Shown here piece by piece: positions 29,205-36,415 of a stretch of DNA of 64,000 nucleotides (the stretch's first letter is position 1; each line of letters begins with the position of its first letter). The stretch comes from Sinorhizobium sp. B11. GTDB lineage: Bacteria > Pseudomonadota > Alphaproteobacteria > Rhizobiales > Rhizobiaceae. The notes under the pieces are model-generated. The model saw only the letters and a program-made list of their open reading frames with translations, made no database searches and was not told where the DNA came from. Both the position numbers and the translations under genes were made by a program. The stretch is from contig CP091033.1 of the NCBI GenBank assembly GCA_039725955.1, forward strand, positions 992,001 to 1,056,000. The letters run 5' to 3'.

Positions 29205-30854
29205 ATGACGATGAACTGGCAACACCAACGAGACAACCGCGATGTTCGTGTGCAAGCAGGCAGTGCGGTCGCTTCCGGCAAAATCGTGTTGGCAAACGAT
29301 GCCACGCGTTTGCTGGAAGCTGTCATTCGCCCCGGCGATCGCGTGTGCCTGGAAGGGGATAATCAAAAGCAGGCCGACCTTCTGACAAACGCCCTTCTAG
29401 CGGCTGATGTTTCAAAAGTTCATGACTTGCATATGGTGCAGTCGGGCGTCGTCCTGCCTGGCCACCTCGATTTGTTCGATCGAGGCGTCGCGAAACGGCT
29501 CGACTATGCATATTCCGGCCCTCAGTCTGCCCGTATCGCCACGATGCTGTTCGGCGGCAAGATTGAGCTTGGAGCGGTTCACACTTATCTCGAGCTGTTC
29601 GCTCGATACTTCATCGACCTCACGCCGAACGTCGCACTTATCGCCGCGGTGAGTGCGGACCGGGAAGGCAATCTGTACACCGGCCCCAACACCGAGGACA
29701 CTCCTACGGTCGTCGAGGCGACCACATTCAAGGACGGCATCGTCATCGCCCAGGTTAACGAGATCGTGGATAAGGTTCCACGCGTCGACATTCCAGGCGA
29801 CCGGGTCCACTTCGTCATCGAAGCCGACACGCCGTTCTTTGTCGAACCGCTCTTCACGCGTGATCCCGCAGCGATTACCGAGACACAAATCCTGACTGCC
29901 ATGCTCGCGATTAAGGGGATCTACGCCCCTTACGGAGTTCGAAGACTCAATCACGGCATCGGTTTCAGCACGGCGGCAATTGAACTACTTCTTCCGACAT
30001 TTGGTGAAAAGCTCGGATTGAAAGGTAAGATTGCGACCCGCTTTGCTCTGAATCCACATCCAGCGCTCATACCCGCTATCGAATCGGGTTGGGTCGAGCA
30101 GATCCACTCCTTCGGCTCGGAAGTAGGTATGGACGATTACATCCGCGCTCGCTCGGATGTTTATTTCACTGGGCCGGATGGATCCCTTCGTTCAAATCGT
30201 GCGTTCTGCCAGGTAGCTGGACTGTATGCGTGCGACATGTTCATCGGCTCTACGCTCCAGATCGATCTCGCTGGAAATTCATCTACCGTGACTACGTCCA
30301 GGATCGCAGGTTTCGGCGGAGCGCCAAACATGGGATCGGACGCCCGAGGGCGCCGCCATCCAAGCGAGCCGTGGCTCCAAGCGGGACGAGAGGCGGATCC
30401 AAACGGCCCGGCCCCGCTTCGTCGAGGAAGAAAGCTGGTAGTTCAGATCGGCGAAACCTTCGGTGAGAAAAACGTGCCGCTCTTCGTGGAGAAGCTGGAT
30501 GCCCTCGCACTCGCAGAAAAGCTCAAGCTGGAGCTGGCGCCCGTCATGATCTACGGCGACGACGTCACCCATATCGTGACGGAAGAAGGCATCGCCAATC
30601 TCTTGCTCTGCCGCGACGCCCGAGAGCGCGAGCAAGCGATCCGCGGGGTCGCCGGTTACACAGACGTGGGCCGAGGCCGAGATAAAAGAGCTGTCCAGCA
30701 GCTAAGAGAGCGGGGCGTGATCCGACGCCCTGAGGATTTGGGCATCAACCCGCTCGACGCCGATCGTAAGCTTCTTGCCGCACGGTCGATAAAGGATCTC
30801 GTTCATTGGTCGGGCGGACTTTACTCGCCCCCTTCAAAATTTCGAAACTGGTGA
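29205..30854 (+). CDS. mdcA: Malonate decarboxylase subunit alpha
   Basis: 549-residue acetyl-/malonyl-S-ACP:malonate transferase subunit. It swaps acetate on the carrier protein for malonate, feeding the decarboxylation step. The length and the opening WQHQRDNRDVRVQAGSAVAS are typical, as are RLNHGIGFSTAAIELLLPT and GGAPNMGSDARGRRHPSEPW, the glycine-rich CoA-transferase-like part. The ATG at 29205 follows CAGGAG. It is the first of seven intact mdc genes on the plus strand (A, C, D, E, G, B, F), spaced by at most 13 bases or overlapping, so they are one operon for growth on malonate. Confidence 0.95.
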   Translation: MTMNWQHQRDNRDVRVQAGSAVASGKIVLANDATRLLEAVIRPGDRVCLEGDNQKQADLLTNALLAADVSKVHDLHMVQSGVVLPGHLDLFDRGVAKRLDYAYSGPQSARIATMLFGGKIELGAVHTYLELFARYFIDLTPNVALIAAVSADREGNLYTGPNTEDTPTVVEATTFKDGIVIAQVNEIVDKVPRVDIPGDRVHFVIEADTPFFVEPLFTRDPAAITETQILTAMLAIKGIYAPYGVRRLNHGIGFSTAAIELLLPTFGEKLGLKGKIATRFALNPHPALIPAIESGWVEQIHSFGSEVGMDDYIRARSDVYFTGPDGSLRSNRAFCQVAGLYACDMFIGSTLQIDLAGNSSTVTTSRIAGFGGAPNMGSDARGRRHPSEPWLQAGREADPNGPAPLRRGRKLVVQIGETFGEKNVPLFVEKLDALALAEKLKLELAPVMIYGDDVTHIVTEEGIANLLLCRDAREREQAIRGVAGYTDVGRGRDKRAVQQLRERGVIRRPEDLGINPLDADRKLLAARSIKDLVHWSGGLYSPPSKFRNW

Positions 30855-30867
30855 GAGGCGCAGGAAA

Positions 30868-31182
30868 ATGGAGAAACTAATCTTCCATCACAAGATGTTG
30901 CAGCGGGCCGCCGGAGCCAAGGAACTTGCAATCAATGGCGTCGTGGCCTCCGGGAACCTTGAAGTCCTGAGCGAACGGGTTTTGCATGACAGCGAATGCA
31001 CCGTCGAGATCAATACGGCGGTCGATGGCTTCGGCGAGGTTTGGGCCGCGGTCGTGCAGGACTTCGTCGATCGCTACAATCCTGGTGGTCTCAGATTCTC
31101 GATCAACGACGGAGGTGCCCGCCCGGACATCGTCATGCTCCGCCTCGCTCAGGCTGTCCGGTTGATGGAGGACACTCAATGA
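30868..31182 (+). CDS. mdcC: Malonate decarboxylase acyl carrier protein (delta subunit)
   Basis: 104-residue carrier protein. The Ser in VVASGNLEVL is the attachment site for the 2'-(5''-phosphoribosyl)-3'-dephospho-CoA prosthetic group in this family. It carries acetyl and malonyl groups between MdcA and MdcDE. Its stop overlaps the start of mdcD in an ATGA. The prosthetic-group genes mdcG and mdcB are further along the same operon. Confidence 0.93.
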   Translation: MEKLIFHHKMLQRAAGAKELAINGVVASGNLEVLSERVLHDSECTVEINTAVDGFGEVWAAVVQDFVDRYNPGGLRFSINDGGARPDIVMLRLAQAVRLMEDTQ

Positions 31183-32114
31183 AAAACGTCTCGGACAAGA
31201 TCGAAAACCACCCAGATGGATCGGCAAGTTGGTATGAAGCATCTGCGCGTGAACGCATCGCTCTTTTGCTCGATGTCGACAGTTTCAAAGAGTTCATCGG
31301 GCCAGAAGTACGCGAAGTCAGCCCCCACCTGCCGATCTTCAATCTTCCCGAGGCATTTGACGACGGGATCGTAATCGGCAAGGGCACACTCGATGGATCC
31401 CCGGTCTTTGTCGCCGCTCAAGAAGGGCGGTTCATGGGCGGCGCCTTCGGCGAAGTCCACGGAGCAAAGCTAACCGGGCTCCTTCGGGCGGCCCGTGATC
31501 TAAAAGAGATACCCGTCCTGATCCTCTTCGACACCGGGGGTGTCCGCCTTCAGGAAGCAAACGCTGGCGAGCTTGCAATCGCCGAAATCATGCGAGCCGT
31601 TGTCGAAGCTCGGACCGCAGGAGTAAAGGTGCTGGGGCTAATCGGCGGCCGCGCGGGCTGCTATGGAGGCGGAGCTCTAACGGCCGGGTGCTGCTCTGGA
31701 CTGATCGTCTCGGAACAAGGCCGCATCGCGGTATCCGGTCCTGAGGTAATCGAGACGAACCGAGGCGTCGAGGAGTTCGACTCGCGAGACCGCGCGCTGG
31801 TTTGGCGGACCATGGGCGGAAAGCATCGCAAACTTATTGGCGGAGCCGAGCTTTTCGTCAACGACAGGGCGCGCGCTTTTCGAGATGCGGCCGCAAAGCT
31901 CCTCGCGACTGCAAAGCCACTTGGTCTGGAAACACTATTATCCGAACAAGATCGACTTGAGCAGAGGCTTCGAGAATTTCGCGATGCCGCAGACGCGATC
32001 GATATCTGGACCGCGATGAAGATACCAAATGCTGCGTCCGTGCCGGCTATGGCCGCAGACGAATTCGTATCCCTGGCAGACAGTATCGGAAGGAACTTCC
32101 ATGACGCTCGCTGA
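31179..32114 (+). CDS. mdcD: Malonate decarboxylase subunit beta
   Basis: 311-residue carboxyltransferase-type subunit that, with MdcE, releases CO2 from malonyl-S-ACP to regenerate acetyl-S-ACP. The crotonase-like fold is seen in DLKEIPVLILFDTGGVRLQE and LGLIGGRAGCYGGGALTAG, with oxyanion glycines. It also has SGPEVIETNRGVEEFDSRDR. The true start is ATG 31179, overlapping mdcC; the frame is open further upstream. It overlaps mdcE by 14 bases, which suggests coupled translation of the two subunits. Confidence 0.94.
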   Translation: MKNVSDKIENHPDGSASWYEASARERIALLLDVDSFKEFIGPEVREVSPHLPIFNLPEAFDDGIVIGKGTLDGSPVFVAAQEGRFMGGAFGEVHGAKLTGLLRAARDLKEIPVLILFDTGGVRLQEANAGELAIAEIMRAVVEARTAGVKVLGLIGGRAGCYGGGALTAGCCSGLIVSEQGRIAVSGPEVIETNRGVEEFDSRDRALVWRTMGGKHRKLIGGAELFVNDRARAFRDAAAKLLATAKPLGLETLLSEQDRLEQRLREFRDAADAIDIWTAMKIPNAASVPAMAADEFVSLADSIGRNFHDAR

Positions 32115-32820
32115 TCTTCTTGCATCACTGTTTCCGAACGGCCACGAAATCGCAAATGAGGGCGGATTGCTGCTTGGGTCTGCGCCGCTTGGTCGAAACG
32201 GAAAGGCGCTTGTCATTGGCGTCTCCGGGGGAATAGCACTCGGCGTCGATGAGGCAATTCGCCTTTCCGGCCGCGTGCTTTCTTCTCTCAGCTCTGACAC
32301 CGGGCCGATCATCGTTATCGTCGACAGCGATAGTCAACGAATGAGCAAGCGCGACGAACTGCTTGGACTTAGTGAGTTTCTTTCACACTTGGCAAAATGC
32401 CTTCTTTACGCGGACATGAACGGTCGTCCGACCATCGGTATCCTCTACGGTCATACCGCCGCGGGCGCGTTCCTGGCGACCGCGCTGGCGACAAGAGTGC
32501 TGGTCGGGTTGCCAGGAGCGGAGCCAGCGGTTATGGATTTGCCGTCGATGTCGAAAGTCACCAAGCTTTCCATCGACGTCCTTCAAGAGAAGGCCAAATC
32601 AACGCCGGTGTTTGCACCGGGACTTGAAAACCTCGCCCAAACTGGTGCCGTCCATCTTCTATGGAACGCGAACAAAGCCCTTGCGGACCAGCTAGATGAA
32701 TTGCTGCGCAACCTACCGGATGCCGGAGACAGACGCGGCGATCTTGGGTACGCCCGTAAAGGACGACTAAAAGCAGGCCCCGTAGCGGAGCGCGTCCATG
32801 AACTCGCGGTCGCGCGGTAG
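32101..32820 (+). CDS. mdcE: Malonate decarboxylase subunit gamma
   Basis: 239-residue partner of MdcD. It shows the second half of the carboxyltransferase pair: ALVIGVSGGIALGVDEAIRL, then IVIVDSDSQRMSKRDELLGL, and YGHTAAGAFLATALATRVLV with PGAEPAVMDLPSMSKVT. It starts inside mdcD and its own 3' end overlaps mdcG by 23 bases, so the operon is tightly packed here. Confidence 0.93.
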   Translation: MTLADLLASLFPNGHEIANEGGLLLGSAPLGRNGKALVIGVSGGIALGVDEAIRLSGRVLSSLSSDTGPIIVIVDSDSQRMSKRDELLGLSEFLSHLAKCLLYADMNGRPTIGILYGHTAAGAFLATALATRVLVGLPGAEPAVMDLPSMSKVTKLSIDVLQEKAKSTPVFAPGLENLAQTGAVHLLWNANKALADQLDELLRNLPDAGDRRGDLGYARKGRLKAGPVAERVHELAVAR

Positions 32821-33448
32821 CGCGCAGCCGCTGAGGCGGCACGATCTTGTCGGTATCGCTCCATTCTCTTCCAATTCCGACCCGATCCTAGCAGCGTGGA
32901 CTGCGAATGGTTGGCCACTGATCAGCCGCAGGCCAACCCTCCACGACACTGAAGGAGTCACAGTCGGCCTTCCCTTGCCCCCCTCTCAAGGGAAACGACG
33001 GCACTCGTTTGTTGTCCGACCGGATCAGATCATCTCGATCCGCGCGCCGCTCCCTTTGGGCGACGCCGTCCACAAGACACCATCATCTTGGCTGCCGACG
33101 ATCAACCACATCGAAAAGCTGGCTGGCGAGAATGGCTACGGCATCCGTGTATTTGGAAGCCTAGCCTGGAGCGCGCTCACGGGACTGGACTACCTGACTG
33201 GGAATTTGGATCTCAATCTCCTTCTGTACGCCAACGCTGACACGAACCTTGATCGCATCTTGGGACACCTTGCTCAGATACAGTTCGTTTCACCGATGCG
33301 GTTGGACGGGGAGTTCGTACGGGGTGACGGAGCGGCCGCCAACTTGTGGGAGTTTCGCAGCACTGCTCCCGATATCCTGGTCAAGTCGCTCGAAGGGGCA
33401 GCTTTTGTCCATCGCAACAAGTTCCTAGCTGGAGATTTCGCCATATGA
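32798..33448 (+). CDS. mdcG: Phosphoribosyl-dephospho-CoA transferase (holo-ACP synthase)
   Basis: 216-residue nucleotidyltransferase that attaches the phosphoribosyl-dephospho-CoA group to MdcC. The start LRRHDLVGIAPFSS is typical. The catalytic region reads YGIRVFGSLAWSALTGLDYL followed by DLNLLL, giving a G-S and paired Asp pattern as in MdcG/CitX-type transferases. It overlaps mdcE upstream and mdcB downstream (ATGA). Confidence 0.92.
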   Translation: MNSRSRGSAQPLRRHDLVGIAPFSSNSDPILAAWTANGWPLISRRPTLHDTEGVTVGLPLPPSQGKRRHSFVVRPDQIISIRAPLPLGDAVHKTPSSWLPTINHIEKLAGENGYGIRVFGSLAWSALTGLDYLTGNLDLNLLLYANADTNLDRILGHLAQIQFVSPMRLDGEFVRGDGAAANLWEFRSTAPDILVKSLEGAAFVHRNKFLAGDFAI

Positions 33449-34335
33449 AAAACGTCCTCTCAACGTTGCTCGCGCCACGGCAACAGCCCTCTGCTGCCAG
33501 GGCACGCCCTTGGGTGGACATCGATGCCATCTCCGTCTGCGCCCGGAAGAGCCTGATCCTCGAACTAGAGACGTGGCCGAAACCAGGTTTGGTGAGCCAC
33601 ATAGATCGTGGCAGCCATCACGACATGAACTCTGAGACGTTTCGAGAAAGTGCGGACGCCATAGAACCATATCTTGCGGCGTTGGTTCGAGAAGGCGCCG
33701 CAGGCAGCAAGATGGGGCGCCTGAGAGCCGTTGGTATCGACGCTGAGCGAGCGATGCTATCCGCTACCAACGGCATCAACACTCATCGAGGAGCAATTTT
33801 CGGCGTCGGTCTGCTTTGCGCCGCGGCCGGCGCGCGCGCGAACAGCAGAGTAGCAGACAATCTCACGCTGGGATCCATTGTTTCGCTACTCTGGGGGGAT
33901 GACATAATTAACGGACCCCTGCCGTTGAATAGTCACGGAGGCAGAGCGCGGAGAAAGTATGGAGCGGGTGGGGCTCGCATCGAGGCTGCTCGAGGCTTTC
34001 CGACGGTCTACGAGGTTGGTCTCCCAACGCTCCGGAAGTATCGAGCCAACTTTCCCGACGACATGGAAGCAGTTCGGGTTCAAACGTGTTTCGCGCTCAT
34101 CGCAGCGGTCGAAGACACCAACCTTCTGCACAGAGGCGGCCAGCGAGGTCTTCGCCACGCAAGGCTTGCCGCTGATGCGTGGCTTCAAGATGGTGGGATC
34201 GCTAATCCGCGTTGGCGGGAGAGCGCCCACTTAGTCCATCAAGAGTTTATCGGCCACTGGCTTAGCCCGGGAGGATCTGCGGATCTCTTGGCGATGACCC
34301 TTTTTGTAGACGCTCAGGAAAGGCCTTTTATCTGA
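33445..34335 (+). CDS. mdcB: Triphosphoribosyl-dephospho-CoA synthase
   Basis: 296-residue CitG-type enzyme making the prosthetic-group precursor from dephospho-CoA and ATP. Signature stretches: LILELETWPKPGLVSHIDRG with SHHDMN, TNGINTHRGAIFGVGLLCAA, and EDTNLLHRGGQRGLRHAR. It starts at ATG 33445 overlapping mdcG by four bases, though the frame is open from 33346. It shares one base (TGATG) with mdcF. Confidence 0.93.
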   Translation: MKNVLSTLLAPRQQPSAARARPWVDIDAISVCARKSLILELETWPKPGLVSHIDRGSHHDMNSETFRESADAIEPYLAALVREGAAGSKMGRLRAVGIDAERAMLSATNGINTHRGAIFGVGLLCAAAGARANSRVADNLTLGSIVSLLWGDDIINGPLPLNSHGGRARRKYGAGGARIEAARGFPTVYEVGLPTLRKYRANFPDDMEAVRVQTCFALIAAVEDTNLLHRGGQRGLRHARLAADAWLQDGGIANPRWRESAHLVHQEFIGHWLSPGGSADLLAMTLFVDAQERPFI

Positions 34336-35285
34336 TGATTGCGACAATTCTACTCGCACTGACGCCGATATTCTTTGTCATGACCCTGGGTTACGGAGCC
34401 GGACGATGGAGCATCGTTGACAATCATCACGTCGACGGTCTCAACGTACTGGTCATGAACTTCGCGCTGCCTGCTTCCCTTTTTGCCGCAACCGCTTCGG
34501 CTTCCCGATCGGAGATGTATGCCCAAGCTCCGTTGTTCGTGATTTTAAGCGGCATGATGCTCTTCGTTTTCTTGGGGTGGTACTTCTTTCAAGTCAGGTT
34601 CCGAAAAATAGGAAAGCCGGATTCATCTCTCCAGGCGCTTACGATCGCGTTTCCTAATCTCGCTGGTGTCGGGTTGCCAATATTGGCAGACGTAATCGGC
34701 CCTGATGGAACCATACCCCTTGCGGTGGCGCTCGCGGCCGGCTCCATCGTCATCAGCCCTCTGGCGTTGGTTCTAGTGGAACTGAATGTAAAAAAAGACC
34801 GCGTTGATCCGTCTGCAGGCAAATCGAAAGTGTTCAACGCGCTTCGGCACGCGCTGACCAAGCCAGTGGTTCTGGCGCCAGCCTTGGGTATCGTGTTCTC
34901 CCTGAGCGGACTTCCAACGGGAAAAGTGTTGGACGCAAGTCTCCTGTTGATCGGGCATGCTGCTCCGGGCGTCGCGCTATTCCTAACCGGCGTCGTGCTT
35001 TCGGCCCAAGCCTTCCGTTTGAACTGGAAGGTCGTGAACGCGACTATTGTCGCTGATCTGGTTCGTCCCCTGCTGACTGCAGCGATTGTGCTGGCTCTAG
35101 GTGTCGCGCCAGAGACCGCCAAGGTAGCGATCCTGCTCGCGGCCGTCCCTTCGGGCTTCTTCGGCATCCTGTTCGCGGTCAACTACCGGCTGGACTCGGC
35201 CACCACCGGGTCGATGGTGATCGCCAGCACCATTTCGAGCGTCGTGACTCTAGCGGTAGCCATCGCTTTACTCTATCCGCACTGA
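34335..35285 (+). CDS. mdcF: AEC-family malonate transporter
   Basis: 316-residue membrane protein with about ten helices of the auxin-efflux-carrier (AEC) fold: GLNVLVMNFALPASLFAATA, then AFPNLAGVGLPILADVIGPD and AAVPSGFFGILFAVNYRLDS. MdcF-type carriers import malonate. Its place at the end of the mdc operon, translationally coupled to mdcB, supports that role, though AEC substrate cannot be read from sequence alone. Confidence 0.88.
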   Translation: MIATILLALTPIFFVMTLGYGAGRWSIVDNHHVDGLNVLVMNFALPASLFAATASASRSEMYAQAPLFVILSGMMLFVFLGWYFFQVRFRKIGKPDSSLQALTIAFPNLAGVGLPILADVIGPDGTIPLAVALAAGSIVISPLALVLVELNVKKDRVDPSAGKSKVFNALRHALTKPVVLAPALGIVFSLSGLPTGKVLDASLLLIGHAAPGVALFLTGVVLSAQAFRLNWKVVNATIVADLVRPLLTAAIVLALGVAPETAKVAILLAAVPSGFFGILFAVNYRLDSATTGSMVIASTISSVVTLAVAIALLYPH

Positions 35286-35294
35286 GCTTCTGCT

Positions 35295-35960
35295 ATGACC
35301 CGGGCAATAGTGTGCTCTGGTCAGGGTCGACAGCATTCCGAAATGTTCGGCTTGTCCGGCGACGCCTCCGAAGCCGAACCCCTCTGGGAGCACGGGCGGA
35401 TTTTGCTTGACGGCCTGGATCCCCGCCTCAATGTGCGCGAGGTCTGGTGGAGACACTCCACTCCAACCGGTTTGGGCAGATCATTTGCGCGATTTAGCGG
35501 CATTAGGTAGCAAAACCCGGTTTTTGCTACCTAATGCCGCGATTTAGACCCTTTCGGCAACCGCGGCGCTAAGAACGTCGCTTCCTGCCCAAGTAGTCCT
35601 CGCTGGCTCCAGCGTCGGGGAACTAGCGACCTAGGGCGCTTCAGAAGTGCTTGACCGTATCGTAGCATGGGAACTGGCGGCTCATAGAGCCGCAATGATG
35701 GATGTGCATACTTCGCCTGGAGACGGTTTGCTGTCTATCCGCGGACTGCAACGAGGAATGATCGATAGGCAGTGCGAGTGTCATCGCTGCCTTGGCAATT
35801 GTGAACCCCGATGATTGTTCATCCTCGCGGCACGCGGCAGACGCTTCAAGCGGTGGTAGCAGGGCCGAGCAGCTCCAACCGATCAGAATGACACTCCTGC
35901 CTGTGGTGGTGGCATCGCATACCAGGCTGCCTCGACCGGGAAGTCTGGACGTGAGGTTAA
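35295..35960 (+). pseudogene. mdcH: Malonyl-CoA:ACP transacylase (MdcH), decayed
   Basis: A FabD-like gene follows mdcF by nine bases. Fragments in order are AIVCSGQGRQHSEMFGLSGD, TLHSNRFGQIICAI, then TLSATAALRTSLPAQVVLAG with SVGELAT around the serine, ELAAHRAAMMD, LLSIRGLQRGMID, IVNPDDC and VASHTRLP. They are spread over frames by at least three shifts. At the expected active site GxSxG the read is GSSVGE, and TAG replaces expected Gln and Trp codons. A 50-bp insertion (35498-35547) breaks it. MdcH loads malonyl onto the carrier to prime the cycle, so the operon lacks its own priming enzyme. Confidence 0.88.
35488..35547. repeat. Tiny palindromic insertion with 10-bp target duplication
   Basis: A 19-bp perfect inverted repeat (35497-35515 and 35522-35540, six-base loop) is flanked by the direct repeat CGCGATTTAG at 35488-35497 and 35538-35547. 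Deleting one repeat plus the 40 bases between them rejoins the two parts of mdcH in the same reading frame. That is strong evidence of an insertion event. No second copy was seen in the window. Confidence 0.8.
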
Positions 35961-35961
35961 C

Positions 35962-36170
35962 CGGCACTGGCCGGAAGAGGTGAAAGCGCAAATCGTTTCG
36001 GAGAGTTTCGGCTAGGAGCGCTGGTGAATGAAGTCGCAGAGCGACATGGCCTGACGCCGAACCATCTGTCCACTTGGCGAACGATGGCGCGGCAGGGCGA
36101 GCTGGTTCTGCCTGCGCCTGAGGAGGCGGTAGAATTTGCAGCGGCAACCGTCGAAACACCTCTTTCATAA
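35962..36170 (+). pseudogene. IS66-family TnpA (OrfA) remnant
   Basis: Two shifted frames give HWPEEVKAQIVSES and then RLGALVNEVAERHGLTPNHL, STWRTMARQGELVLPAPEE, ending TVETPLS-stop. This is the TnpA/OrfA protein of IS66 elements. It follows directly on the last recognisable mdcH residues, so an IS66 insertion or deletion removed the end of mdcH. No tnpB or tnpC follows. Confidence 0.82.
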
Positions 36171-36415
36171 CCGCCGGTCAGCCTGGCCGCACTACCCGCT
36201 GATGTGGAATGTTCCTTCGTCAACGTAGAGCACATCTTCAAGTAGGCTGATCCTCGGGCACATGAACTTTACCTGTTCCGTATAGTCTTGCAGCCAAGGC
36301 GGATTTGTAGCAACGTTGTCGCGCAGGATCTGCCCGGGCTTACCGTTCCTGCGTCAAGTGTTCCCAGAACACGCCCCTCACGGGGGCCCTACGGGCCACA
36401 TCAAGCTGTCACTTG
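36171..36415. other. Intergenic, possible coding remnant on minus strand
   Basis: The reverse strand reads PWLQDYTEQVKFMCPRISLL followed by EDVLYVDEGTFHISG and a stop, which looks protein-like, but there is no start and I do not recognise it. It lies downstream of the polymerase-like gene and could be the tail of a lost neighbour. Confidence 0.3.
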
